DNA of 64,000 nucleotides, taken from Trichobilharzia regenti (taxonomy: Eukaryota; Platyhelminthes; Trematoda; Strigeidida; Schistosomatidae). The notes beneath the pieces were generated by a model that was given only the letters and a program-made list of their open reading frames with translations, did no database searches and was not told the origin of the DNA. Shown here one piece after another: positions 21,120 to 31,129 of the stretch. How positions within the stretch are numbered: the stretch's first letter is position 1; every line of letters starts with the position of its first letter. Location: NCBI GenBank assembly GCA_944472135.2, contig CALYDD020000283.1:1-64000 (forward strand). Direction: 5' to 3'. A program made the translations under genes and the position numbers.

Positions 21120-21900
21120 CAGAAAACAGACTTCTGATAGCTTTGACTGTACAGTGATTTGGAAACATCTTCAACAGTAAGGAGTGCTCAGCCTTATCCA
21201 ACAGCTGTATAACAACACCACATGTTAAATAATTCACAAAAAGAAACTTAAAGAAGCTTTTGAAAAGAAGATCAGAGTAAGACATATTTATTTATTTTAT
21301 TTTATTTTTGATTGCAGCTTGATTCCACACTGTATTTTGGTACTAGTATGGAATTTTCAGCGTGGATATCGGTAGCCCAAAATTCGCAGGCGACCATAGA
21401 TATCAGGTGTGCGTCGGCGAGGGCTCGAACTCGACCATGGTATGGTCGGCGAGATCCTAACCACTGTGCCACGACGCACTGATGATTTTTCTGATTGTGG
21501 TGGATAGGATCATGCTAAAGACTATGGGGGTAGAGAAGACAGGAAAGCGTTGGACAGATAAGAAGACTCTGGAAGATTTGATCTCCTTAGACGGTTTATT
21601 TCTAATGTCACATAAAGTCGTAGACTTACAGGCGAAAACCAAAAAACTGATAGAAGAGGCTGGCAACAAAGACAGAACACTCCAGGTGAACACAGAAGAG
21701 AACTCAGAGGTGTTGAGGATACCTGAATAGTCAATCACAACAAACACCAGTCACTATCAACAGAAGACATCTCTCAGGAAGTCACTTCTTTTACCTATCT
21801 GCACAGCATGATTTCAACTACAGGCACATATTATTGGAGATATCGAATCCAGATACGACTGGAAAAACAAGAAAATTCTTCATTAAATTCAAATGGTGGA
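21120..21900 (+). mobile_element. second RTE1 copy, split by a SINE
   Basis: Begins at 21125 with the same RT block as the first copy (LSLIQQLYNNTTC), stops at 21290, and resumes at 21481 with FLIVVDRIM, then LLSHKVVDLQAKTK and EEVTSFTYLHSMIS-like sequence. It lies head to tail directly behind the tail of the first copy. Confidence 0.7.
21291..21480 (-). mobile_element. SINE S3 inserted in RTE1
   Basis: Minus-strand S3 with a tRNA-like head (box B GAGTTCGAGCCC), body with GATATC and GGAATCAAGCTG, and an A/T-rich (AAAT)n tail at about 21285-21310. About 20 bases of RTE1 sequence around the insertion are missing. Confidence 0.75.
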
Positions 21901-22205
21901 TGGTGACTAGCAATGAAAACCATCAGGATGCACATTTCATCCTACTTCGAACTCGTCACAGCTGAATGTACCTGCATTTCCCAGTGGGTGATGGTGTTCC
22001 TAATGAGACTCGAACTCAATAGCCACGGTTTCAAACGTCAAGGCGTTTTCCACTAGACCACTTGGGCCACGAGAGCCACTGCCTCTTGTGCAACGGATCA
22101 TATTAGTTATTTAATTCGATTTTAGATTTTTTCAAAGACTGACTGAACCGAGGTGCTTGGTCTCAGGTTGACATGTCTTCGCCTTGTGTAGACGCTTAGA
22201 TGATG
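21898..22205 (-). mobile_element. Sm-alpha-type repeat with altered hammerhead
   Basis: On the minus strand the 3' tail block (CATGTCAACCTGAGACC) of one unit precedes a tRNA-like head (GTGGCCCAAGTGGTCTAGTGG, box B GAGTTCGAGTCTC at about 22000-22085) and a hammerhead region at 21928-21978. The core reads CTGTGACGA with two extra bases, so it is probably inactive. The layout is that of a tandem satellite-like SINE. Confidence 0.75.
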
Positions 22206-22227
22206 ATGAATTATTATTTCATTTATT

Positions 22228-23130
22228 TCCTAGAGGAACATAGGGCTTCAGCCGCCCAAGTCTCCATTGCCTTCGGTTTTCTGCCAACTTTTTCACCCCG
22301 CTCCAAGTCTCCCTACATGCTTTCATCCCCTCTTCACATGACCTCCTCCAAGTCACACTTGCACTGACGACCAACTAGCCACCCGCTTCCCTTTCGGGTT
22401 CCACTCGAGCAATGGCTTGTCTAGTGATGTCATTTGATGGTTTCCTCAGCGTATGGCCAATCCATCTCCATTTCTTCCTGCTTATTTGTTTCACAATCGG
22501 TTCCTGCTGTGTTGGTTCTCTCATTGCCAGATATCCTTACTACTGATCTTTTCTGACCGGCCATCTGATCTTGAGTATTGAGCGAAGACAACTGTTAATG
22601 AAGGTCTGAACTTTGTTTGAGATGCTCTTTATGACGCGTCAAGTCTCTGATCCGGTGGCACAGTGGTTAGGACTCTCGCCGACCATGCACATGGTCCGGG
22701 GTTCGAGCCCACGCCGGCGCACACCTGATATCTATGGTCGGCCTGCAAAATTTGGGCTACCGATATCCATGCTGAAAATTCCATACTAGTACCAAAAATA
22801 CAGTGTGGAATCAAGCTGTAAATCAAAAAAAAAAAAAAAAATAAAATAAAATAATAGTAGCACTGACTGACTTCACATTGGAGTTGAAAATTCGGATCTT
22901 ATTTTTCATGCTGAGTGTGCTGTGCTGTTTACCTCCACACAGATTTGACGTGAGTAATGAAAGCTTGTCTTGCTTTCCCGATTGTGGCTTTGATATCGTC
23001 GTCAGTTACCTGTGCCTGTAGTTGAAACGATGTGTCCCAGTTAGGTGGGTAGGTAGAGGAGGTTGTTTCTTTCAGGTTCCTCCCATTTATGCTGATTGTT
23101 TTCTGTTGTTATTGATGTTGGTGTTGCATA
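22228..23130 (-). mobile_element. RTE1 copy, minus strand, carrying a SINE
   Basis: Reverse complement of the 3' part of the plus-strand RTE1 copy: LAENRRQWRR...AAEALCSSRN at about 22300-22230, [12 protein letters not shown] block at about 22460, and the VLLYGSETW-region start at about 22880. A SINE S3 lies at 22654-22851. The copy at 38575-39470 keeps the uninterrupted sequence. Confidence 0.8.
22654..22851 (+). mobile_element. SINE S3 inserted in RTE1 copy
   Basis: Slightly 5'-truncated S3: GGTGGCACAGTGGTTAGGAC, box B GGGGTTCGAGCCC, GATATC block, then an A-run and (AAAT)n tail to 22851. The paralogous RTE1 copy reads GATCCGTATAGTAGCACTG at about 39025-39043 without it. Confidence 0.85.
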
Positions 23131-23187
23131 GGAATCTTCATGATGCATGGTCATGTAATTTGATTAGATTCTTTGCACAAGAGGTGG

Positions 23188-23485
23188 TCCTCGTGGCGCA
23201 AGTGGGCTAGTGGATAACGTCTTGACGTTTGAAACCGTGGGTATTGAGTTCGAGTCTCATTAGGAACACTACCACTCACTGAAAAATGCAGGTACACCCT
23301 TCTGACGAGTCTCAAATAGGGCGAAATGCGCGTTATTCTGGTGGATTCCACTGCTTGTCACCATCAACCAACTGACTTCAAGTTACATGATCAGACATCG
23401 TCGAAGCATCTGCACAAGGAGATGCACATGTCAACCATGAGACTGAGCATTTCGTTTCAATCAGTCGACGGGAAAATCTAAGCTG
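23188..23485 (+). mobile_element. Sm-alpha-type repeat with hammerhead
   Basis: Order on the plus strand: tRNA-like head (GTGGCGCAAGTGGGCTAGTGG, box B GAGTTCGAGTCTC), CACTCACTGA linker, hammerhead region at 23288-23345, then the tail block with CATGTCAACCATGAGAC and CAGTCGACGGGAAAATC. Published Sm-alpha elements have this tRNA-head plus hammerhead plan. Confidence 0.85.
23288..23345 (+). ncRNA. hammerhead motif (Sm-alpha type), core kept, stems weak
   Basis: Core CTGACGA at 23302-23308, stem II GTCT/GGGC (two G-U pairs) and GAA at 23323-23325 are kept. The stem III segment reads ATGCGCGT instead of ATGCGCAT and the stem I partner is shifted, so activity is doubtful. Confidence 0.6.
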
Positions 23486-23715
23486 AGTTAAATAGGCCTT
23501 CATTACACTGAAAGCAGTCTTGAAATCTACTACAGTCACATTGAGGAATTAGATTTAAATTTTCAGCACAAATGTGACATCAATCAGTGCTTCTGCAAGG
23601 ATCAGAGAGTTGGCGTGTTTGTTACCTTAATGAATTTGAATAAAGCAAGAACAACAATGGTTTTTACAGAATAAAGTGGTACAATAATTGTTTATTTTGT
23701 TAACTTCTCATCATC

Positions 23716-24235
23716 TGTATACAATTGGTGGATGGTGGAATCCAGGATGAGCATTTCGTCCTATTTGGGACTTGTCATCTGGATGTACCTGCATTTCTCA
23801 GTGAGTGATGATGTTCCCACTGAGGCTCGAACCCAGTGCCCGTAGTTTCAAACGCCAAAGCGTTATCCACTAGACCACTTGGGCCACGAGAGCCACCTCT
23901 TGTGCAACGGGTCATATTAATTATTGAATTGAATTTTTGATTTTCCCGTCGACTGATTGGACCGAAGTGCTCGGTCTCAGGTTGACATGTCTACTGGCTT
24001 CTTGTGCAGATGCTTCGACGATGTCTGGGCATTTAATTAGTATACAATTGGTGGATGGTGGCTAGCAGTGGAATCCAGGATGCGCATTTCGTCCTATTTA
24101 GGACTCGTCAGCTGGCGAGTCCCAGACATCGTCGAAGCATCTGCACAAGAAGCCAGTAGACATGTCAACCTGAGACCGAGCACTTCGGTCCAATCAGTCG
24201 ACGGGAAAATCAAAAATTCAATTCAATAATTCTCA
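23716..24235. mobile_element. Sm-alpha-type repeats around a 111-bp inverted repeat
   Basis: A full minus-strand unit lies at 23716-24029: hammerhead region at 23739-23786 with core ATGACAA (C3 to A, G8 to A), then tRNA head at about 23805-23885. A partial minus unit with a hammerhead follows at 24030-24120. A plus-strand tail block occupies 24121-24231. The tail blocks at 23919-24029 and 24121-24231 are perfect reverse complements. Confidence 0.85.
24073..24116 (-). ncRNA. hammerhead ribozyme, intact core (Sm-alpha type)
   Basis: Minus strand: CCAG, core CTGACGA (24111-24105), stem II GTCC/GGAC, GAA (24090-24088), stem III ATGCGCAT with a CG turn, then C (24079) and CTGG. Predicted cleavage lies between 24079 and 24078. 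Stem I has 4 bp (CCAG/CTGG) because the upstream arm is truncated by the inverted repeat. The very short stem III is typical of schistosome hammerheads, which are thought to work as full-length or dimeric forms. Confidence 0.8.
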
Positions 24236-24479
24236 TCATCTGCTTACAGCCTAAAGTAATTATTATGTATACCTACAGAAACAGTTTTAACGTACTTGCA
24301 CAGAGTTCATTTTTAAATAAAAATCAATCGATAAATATATGCCTACAACAATATATATATAATAATAAACACTTTATCCCCAACAATAATGATTATACAC
24401 AATGGAAACTTTCAGGATTACGTAATCAGATGAAAGACAGGTTAAAATATCCAGTTACCAGGATGAGCAAGGAAAGACT

Positions 24480-25800
24480 GATAACTGCCTCTTCTTTCTG
24501 AACACGTAAATCGGGTTTCTAGCGCTTGATAGAGATTGCTTCTTCAGCAAACTTAAGGGGAATTGAACTCTTTTGCTAACTGATAATTTTAAATGATCTT
24601 GCGACATCCACCTCATGACCCATATCAAGGAGATACCTGGCAATGGCACTGCTTAAAGCATTTGTTCTCTTGAGACGTAGGCTTTTTGGTACATGTTCAG
24701 AAAATCGTAGATGTGCCATTCTTTCTGTTCTTCCAATGTAACTGCTCCCACAGATACATGTTAGAGTTAACATGAAAAGGATTTCTGTTGTTTTTTGATT
24801 GCACCAGAAAGCATGTGGTTCGATAGATGAGAACCAGCTGAAGTTCAGCGTAGGCTTTAACTAGTGACGTCTCCAATCTTTTGTTGGTAATTGCTGTAGT
24901 ATTTTGATCTTTACAAGGAAGTTGAATGTTGTTATAACTGTAGGGAATTAAATGAGGACGTTGTCGCCTTGTTCTGTCTGCGCCTGACTAATATGCCTAT
25001 CTGCTTGTGGTACCTTCCGATTCAGTGAAGCACGCAAATATCAAAAGACAAAGACTGGACTGTGACTGTGTATTGTAGTACAACAACAACGACAAAAAAG
25101 TCATGGTATTTATACATTTTACAACAATGCAGACAGCTAACAGCATTTGAAATAATTGATCGTAATAATCAATAACAAAGTGCGTGGGAATGATGATATA
25201 CCATATATGCGAGATTAACAGTCAATACCAAAATGTGTGGGATCCTATCAAATGTAGATGGGCATTTTTCCACTGTGACTTGCTTGACATTTGAGACTTC
25301 AGATCTTCCGTTCTTGTTAATGGAATTTTGAGGGTAACCGTTGCTCTTCAACATCTTTTCGAGAAACGCAAATTCTTCTTCTAATTTTTCTATGGTATAG
25401 TATAGAGTCTTGACTACTCCTCGTTTAAAGCTATTTGGATAAAAAAAATATTAAAATATAGGTATTGTCCTTTCCATGTAGGCCTTCGGTAAATTCACTG
25501 ACCTCTGGAGATTTCCTCTCCTAGGCGCTGCATGGCACGATGTCAAGGAAATGGAACTTTCCATCATTTTCATGTTCCATAGTAAATTCAATATTTGTAT
25601 GTGCTTCGTTGAATAATCTGAGTAGGCTGGTAGGAAGCATGACTTTCATTGTTGCACACTACAAATGTTTCATCGACATATCGACGACAATAAGAGTTTT
25701 TTTCGTCGGCTGCATTTTCAACTTTGTTCTTTCAAGGTTTGACATGACAATATCTGTTAAATGATGGTACGATTTTATTCTACAAAAACGTTTTTTCGTG
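24480..25800 (-). mobile_element. Penelope-like element, RT end plus GIY-YIG (lineage 1)
   Basis: Minus strand. RT end at about 25700-25515: LLRLFNEAHTNIEFTMEHEN then KFHFLDI, the FNE.H.NI.FT.E...FLD block of PLE RTs. A linker with LEKMLKSNGYPQNSINKNG follows at about 25360-25300. GIY-YIG at about 24750-24560: CICGSSYIGRTERMAHLRFSEH. Frameshifts and an inserted stretch at about 24960-25170 break it. In PLEs the two domains together copy the element into staggered nicks. Confidence 0.8.
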
Positions 25801-25959
25801 CTTTATTCGTAAGCATTATTGTTGTTATTTAAAACAATATTTCATTAGTTAATTCTGTGATATAAATGAAGAACCTGCTGAAGAGAAGTTATCGAAAAAA
25901 AATATTCTTGGATATGGGATGGTTTGAGGCAATCGGAAGGAAGCCTTGCATGACCTAGG

Positions 25960-26450
25960 TGTCGTGATAGTTGGCACTAACCAGTCGTTCAGTAAGGCGT
26001 ATCTGAAACCTTGAAGGAACAACTCATGTCGTTTCTGAGATTCGGACCCGCGTCACCCAGCACTGCAGTTAGAGACGACTTCGCTAGTGAGCTGTTCAAT
26101 CAAAAGTGTCCAATACAGTCTTATAGGGGGTCAATCACGAACCCCAATAGCTCACTGGTAGCCCCTGTGACAGCTGGTGGCAGTGGGTGACGTGGGTCCG
26201 AATCTCGGAAGGGACGTGAGTTGTTCCATCAAGGTTTCAGATTCGCCTTGCAGAATCACTGGTGAGTGGCAACTAGTACAAAACCTTGGTCAGACAAGGC
26301 TTCCTGTGGCTAATTGCCTCCAACCATCTAATATCATCAGATCAATGCGCACCGTGATGTCGAGCTACGTAGAATGGTATAGCCACATTGCAAACGTGAG
26401 TGGTAGAATTCAGTCTGCATAAACCAAACAAAAAAGGACTAGACACACAC
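25960..26450. mobile_element. SINE S5, inverted pair
   Basis: A minus-strand head lies at about 25998-26100 (box B GGTCCGAATCTC in the inverse) and a plus-strand unit at 26100-26450 (TAGCTCACTGGTAG, box B GGGTCCGAATCTC). The plus unit is the uninterrupted reference for the two units split by solo LTRs at 3.2-4.6 kb. Confidence 0.65.
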
Positions 26451-26835
26451 ATCACACTAGCTATCACCTAGTCTCCAGTCAAAGAATTATTCTTTGTTCA
26501 GTAATCGATCTTTTAAAATATAAATCTTCAACTTTTAACTGAGAGGTCACAAAGAGTGAGTACATATACACAATCAAGAACGGTTATTCACCGTGTCATC
26601 AATATTCCCCAATCACTGACTCCTGGAGTCACAAAAACTCCAGTCAGGCAGTTTACCTTCCATTACGTAACTCATATGAATAGACAAAAACTTCTTGGAG
26701 TGGTGGCATGTCTCCATATATAACCATCAGACTTCTTCAAACTGCAGAAGCAATGGCGATTCACTTGCTAAACCCTGTACTCTGCATACAGATGAAGTTC
26801 GTTCAGTCACTACACTTGCAATGGACTTAATCTAT

Positions 26836-27085
26836 CTTAATAATAATAATAATTATTTTCCTTCACGTTCCCAGTGGAACATAGGGCTTCAAGCTGGAGG
26901 CTTGAAGTTTCTGTAGCAGTGTTTATTTTTTACAGGATGGGGTTGCTAGCCTCATGTCCAACCTTTCCTCTTTACCAGCTTTATTTCTGGTTTAGCGAGG
27001 TAAAGGAGTGCGTCGGCCGGGTTCGAACCCCGGACCATGTGAACGGTCGGCGAGCGTCCTAACCGCTATGCCACCGACGCAATCT
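26836..27085 (-). mobile_element. SINE S4
   Basis: Minus strand: tRNA-like head GCGTCGGTGGCATAGCGG with box B GGGGTTCGAACCC (27085-27015), a body with CTCCTTTACCTCGC and GGGTT.GACATGAGG, and a 3' end GTTCCACTGGGAACGTGAAGG with an (ATT)n tail at 26836-26858. S4 shares its head with S3 but not its body. Confidence 0.8.
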
Positions 27086-27164
27086 ATCTTATTACCCGAC
27101 AAATAAATTCTACCTAATGCTTTTCTCTTCTGTCTTCATCAATATTATTTTGTCTTTGGAATTG

Positions 27165-27225
27165 ATAGTGTTCTCTGAGCTCCTTGGTTTAATTGCGGAG
27201 CTTTCATCGTCTTCTCAATTGTAAT
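27165..27225 (-). mobile_element. PLE lineage 2, 3' end scrap
   Basis: The inverse reads GACGATGAAAGCTCCGCAATT, matching the 3' region at about 58277-58297. Confidence 0.45.
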
Positions 27226-27690
27226 ATTTTGCATTTTCAACTTTTTTGTTCTCTACCCCCACCCGATTTAATTTCTACACCTCACTACCACTGTTACTGA
27301 CTAGTCCAACGCTCAATTTCTAGTTATTTATGTTACGTCATCCAACTTATTTGCTCAATTTCAGTTCTGATTTAGTGGCATTATTATCTATCCCACTTCT
27401 ACTTAGTCTCTACCTGTAATTACCTCTGTTGCTACTCTGACCTAAGTTGAAACATTTTAGTCAATTATATTACGTCATCTAACTTACTAACTAGCTCAAT
27501 CTTACTTTAGTTGCTGTCTGATTAACCTTGTTTCTATATTAGATCATTCTTGTATTACCTGATCAATTATCTAAACTTAACAAACCTCATGTACAAACAC
27601 ACACACAAATAATTATGTATTTAAATGCGATTGTGCAGCTATGTGAATGAATTCGCCGTCGAAAAGAGTCTCTTCGCTGAACGTCTTCTC
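27226..27690. other. no recognisable feature
   Basis: T- and C-rich sequence containing several CTACTAACTAG- and TACGTCATC-like words. No coding signature. Confidence 0.35.
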
Positions 27691-27699
27691 TTTTTCATA

Positions 27700-28070
27700 T
27701 TAACCATCCCTTAGTCTATTGCAACCCAATCAATGTTAGTTGATATTACTGGAAGAGGAATGCGATGGTTTTTTATGCGTAACATGTATCCTAGCCATTT
27801 GAATCGATATAACTCCAAAATCTTTTCGACTGACTTTCACCTTCTTACGTAACATTTTACGCCTAACCTCAGTATTACTCACCATTTTGCACTACTTGAC
27901 CGGAGAGATGAAATGCAAATATCTGTGACTGAAGACAGCTAGTCCCTTCAGATGCTCCACTTTCAATAGCCATATTTCAAAGTCATAAAGGAGGAAAGAG
28001 TGAACTACTGCATAAGTTAGCTGATGTCAAATGATCCTTCTCTATCCGAGCTAAGTTTTCGTCAGAGATA
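27700..28070 (-). mobile_element. RTE-type fragment (family RTE2)
   Basis: Minus strand encodes FLLYDFEIWLLKVEHLKGLA then HRYLHFISPVK and SNTEVRRKMLRKK. This is the VLLYGSETW.L..ED..RL...HRCLRSI....VSN.EVR region of the second RTE family, also at 46290-47110 and 52020-53260. Confidence 0.65.
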
Positions 28071-28609
28071 AACCCGCTGGCTTTGGCGAATTGAACTTCC
28101 CAAGTATAAGAAGTAGTTACCATGCTTTGGTCACTTCAAGCTAGGAGTCATTGTAGTACAGTCCTGCGAACTGTATAGCAAACATTCAGAGATTTCTGCT
28201 GAAGGTGTTCTGACGACTATGTATTCTGTTAGCATCTTAACTTAGAAGGACTATCGTGTGGTGTACTACTGACAAAAATTGTCAACAGTATATAAATGGG
28301 AATTGATAGGAAGCAGACAAAATTGTAAACAACATTTTAAATCAGTGGCTACAGAAGCCGAAACGTTTATTTCTCAAATCTGAATCTTGCTTACGTTGTG
28401 GTCAGGAAATAATTTCAAGTTTTAACTATCAGAAAATCAATAAACAACCAATCAGAACACTTTATATGCTGAGCTGGCCATCCATAAATGTGGCTGAAAA
28501 TGTATAAAAAGTCTGTTACCATGTCTCTTGTCGTCTGTATATTCTTCTCTGATTTGTAAACAATCCTCAAGTCGACAAAGTCGATTACTATCAAATCCAT
28601 TAATACATT

Positions 28610-28985
28610 TATAATGCATGGAGGATTTAATCATGAGCTGACACCAGTTAGAGAACCACTGGAAAACCTGGGAGTTCTGGACAGCTGTTTCGTCAGCCTA
28701 GTTTGGGACTGTTCAGCAGTACGCACCCACTGGGATTCGAACCCAGGAACTTCTGGTTACAAGGCGAGCTCGTAGACCATTGAGCCACTGGGACCCGATC
28801 CAATGGTCCTGAATTCTAACTTCTGCCAGTTCACGACATAGCGCGACCACTTCGCAATGTCTTCTTCGATGAGTTACTGCCTCATCTTCAACCTGCTGTA
28901 CCCTACTGGTCACGGCTTCCCACTAGAACCCCAGGTTAAGTGCCGGAATAGGGCCAGTCACTAGTGAGCATCAGATTGATTTTCA
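28610..28985 (-). mobile_element. hammerhead SINE H2, copy with G8 mutation
   Basis: Minus strand: 5' extension, tRNA-like head (TGGCTCAATGG, box B GGGTTCGAATCCC), then hammerhead at 28675-28730. The core is CTGAACA, where G8, the general acid in catalysis, is C. Stem II also carries an inserted TGA. Cleavage is not expected. Confidence 0.8.
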
Positions 28986-29014
28986 AGTATTGGTTTTGTA
29001 GGGATTTTGTTTGA

Positions 29015-29215
29015 TTGCATGGAGGATTTAATCATGAGCTGACATCAGTTAGAGAACCACTGGAAAACCTACTGGCAGTACTGGACAGCCGTTTCGTCCT
29101 AGTTTGGGACTCCTCAGAAGTACGCATCCACCACCACAGTTCGAACCCAGGACCTTCTGGTTACAAGGCGAGCTTGTAGACCATTCGTCAGCCTCTGAAT
29201 TCTAACTTCTGCCAC
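29015..29215 (-). mobile_element. hammerhead SINE H2, copy with intact core
   Basis: Minus strand 3' part of H2 with part of the tRNA head (box B GGGTTCGAACTG). Tail block TCATGATTAAATCCTCCATG ends at about 29020. Confidence 0.8.
29078..29123 (-). ncRNA. hammerhead ribozyme, intact core (H2 type)
   Basis: Minus strand: GTACTT (29123-29118), CTGAGGA (29117-29111), stem II GTCC/GGAC, GAA (29095-29093), stem III ACG-GC-TGT, C at 29084, then CAGTAC. Predicted cleavage lies between 29084 and 29083. Stem I has 5 pairs but a T-C mismatch next to the core, which should reduce activity. Confidence 0.75.
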
Positions 29216-29229
29216 TTTGCATTATTTTC

Positions 29230-29400
29230 GGCGAGTATTTGTCCTCACACCCGACCTGCTGTACTCTAGGACGAAAAAGCTGTCCAGTACACTCTTAGCT
29301 GGTTTTTGAATGTTTCTCTAACCAATGTCAGCTCATCATGATGAAATCCTGTAACCCAATCAAACAATAAATCCCTACAAATCAATACTTGAATTTTATT
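29230..29400 (+). mobile_element. hammerhead SINE H2, 3' piece
   Basis: Starts inside the ribozyme (CTAGGACGAA) and continues CTGTCCAGTAC and the H2 tail, ending near AATACTTGAA. The CTGANGA segment is lost. Confidence 0.65.
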
Positions 29401-29409
29401 GGAGATATT

Positions 29410-30295
29410 GAGAATCTCTACTATTGGAGGCTATTTATTCAGTTGTCAGCATCACTTGTTGACATATAATTAATCAATATCTAAAAGAAAAACGATCATA
29501 ACACACATACACACACGCACACACTTTCAATTCTGTGCATACAAAGCTACCTAATTTTTTGCATATACTCACAATGCGATCATATGATGATATAATTACT
29601 GAGTATAGCAATAAATAAGATGACGACAGACGTTTCACATGAGCACATAAACGCGCGCACCTATACAATGCTTAAACTGAAGAAGTGGGGGGGTGGGGTG
29701 GGAGGAGACTTTACTGAATAACCTAAAATAACAGAATCATTGTAAAGTCATCCGCCAAAATTCCCGCCACTACCAAATAATATGCAATTAAAACAAAATG
29801 AATGAAGCGCAATTTTTGTCTTTCTGTTGAGTCTATCTAAACAAAATCAATCATATGATTGTAGCGTGTGTAGCGTGTAAAAGTTTGACAGAAACAAAAG
29901 ATAAATAAAGAAAAAAGTAGAGAAAGCTGTTTACTCTCCATGAATGGAAATTTTGTTACAAAAAAACACCATGAGACATTTTTGTGACATTTTACTTTCG
30001 AATAACAGAAAACACGAGGTATTTTTTGTTTTGTCATTTATGTGTGTAGATCAAAGTAACCCAGTAAAAGCAACACACATACACGTACACACACAGGCAC
30101 GCGCTCAAATCAAATGGAATTTTTGATTTTGATGTCAAATTCATTAAAGTTCTACTTTCCATTAATGTTCAATAGTCAATATCATGCACAGTTATTCAGT
30201 CAGTTTTTTTAAATGGTTTTAAATAAACATTAAGAAATTGAAGGAGAATAAACGACTGGAACAAGCAAAAATATGCTTAAACAATTAATATGAAT
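29410..30295. other. no recognisable feature apart from short CA/GT runs
   Basis: Simple CA-rich stretches near 29500-29525 and 30075-30105. Nothing else supported. Confidence 0.4.
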
Positions 30296-30333
30296 TCAAA
30301 AGTTACTTGATGGATAGTGACTAGCAGTGGAAT

Positions 30334-30374
30334 CTGAGGTGCGCATTTCGTCCCGTTTGGGACTCGTCAGTCAG
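30334..30374 (-). ncRNA. hammerhead motif, core kept, U16.1 lost
   Basis: CTGACGA (30370-30364), stem II GTCCC/GGGAC and GAA intact. Stem I is CTGA/TCAG, both strands different from the family yet still paired. The base 5' of the cleavage site is C instead of U, which should block cleavage. Confidence 0.65.
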
Positions 30375-30430
30375 TGGATGTATCTCGGTGCGGAGGACAT
30401 TATAACTCCCTGAGGAATACAGGCTCATCC

Positions 30431-30475
30431 AGCTGGCTGACGAGTCCGAAATAGGATGAAATGTGCATCTTGGTG
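30431..30475 (+). ncRNA. hammerhead motif, intact core
   Basis: CTGACGA (30437-30443), stem II GTCC/GGAT (one G-U), GAA (30458-30460), stem III ATGTGCAT, C at 30469. Stem I depends on G-U pairs because CTGG is duplicated before the core. Confidence 0.65.
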
Positions 30476-30954
30476 GATTTCACTACTAGTCACCATCAAC
30501 CAACTGACTTTGAGTTGCATGATCAGACATCATCGAAGTCTCTGTACAAGGAGACGTCGACATGTCAACCATGAGACCGAGCACGTCGGTTCAATCAATC
30601 GACGGGAAGATCTAAAATTGAATCAAATTATACGAATTCAATTTAGCGGAAGTACTCATTCAGACATCTAGGGAAAATCAGAATGATTGAGCACCGAAGA
30701 ATATCCTTTTCTATAATTTACTCTTCTGGCTCTACAATTACATATGCATGTTCCTATACATAGAATATTCTAGAATAGTGGTCTGTAACAATATTAGTGT
30801 TTTTTTAAATAATATCGATTTGTTAAATAAGACTACCATGGAATTACAGTTCATTAAAGATGCTTAAATTATAATAATAATAAAGATATGATAGCGAATA
30901 GAATATCAACTAAAATTAAGGAAATTTATACAAAAAATTGAGGATCATTCAAAC

Positions 30955-31110
30955 CTAGATGGCCGAAGTAAGGACAATGTCTGAGGCAGATCCTTTTGAA
31001 CACATAAATTCGGCTTCTTAATGTAGATTTCAACAGCCAGTCGCAGCAATATGTAGGAGACGAACTGTCAAGGCGATGTTAAGATTTGTTGGTAATGTAG
31101 TTAATGATTT
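30955..31110 (-). mobile_element. PLE lineage 1, C-terminal scrap
   Basis: Minus frame encodes a IKKPNLCVQK-like end (AATTTATGTGTTCAAAAG), matching the tail at 24480-24520. Confidence 0.5.
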
Positions 31111-31129
31111 GAAAGCTGCTCCTCCAAAT

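Larger units (their letters stand above)
30302..30640. mobile_element. composite Sm-alpha-type unit with two opposed hammerheads
   Basis: A minus hammerhead (30334-30374) and a plus hammerhead (30431-30475) point outward from a roughly 55-bp spacer. The plus half continues into the usual tail block (CATGTCAACCATGAGACC, CAATCGACGGGAAGATC). The same design recurs at 45690-46015 and 48317-48480, so it is an element type and not a chance junction. Confidence 0.8.

Noticed and set aside
24265..24501. 78-codon plus-strand frame beside the PLE
   Set aside because: It is AT-rich and overlaps the antisense end of the lineage 1 PLE.
28340..28380. Hammerhead suggested by GGCT...AGCC followed by GAAACGTTT
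   Set aside because: The segment before the stem does not contain CTGANGA, so the core is absent.
30302..30640. CRISPR-like array
   Set aside because: Repeats are dispersed or inverted retroelement units without regular spacers, and the DNA is eukaryotic.
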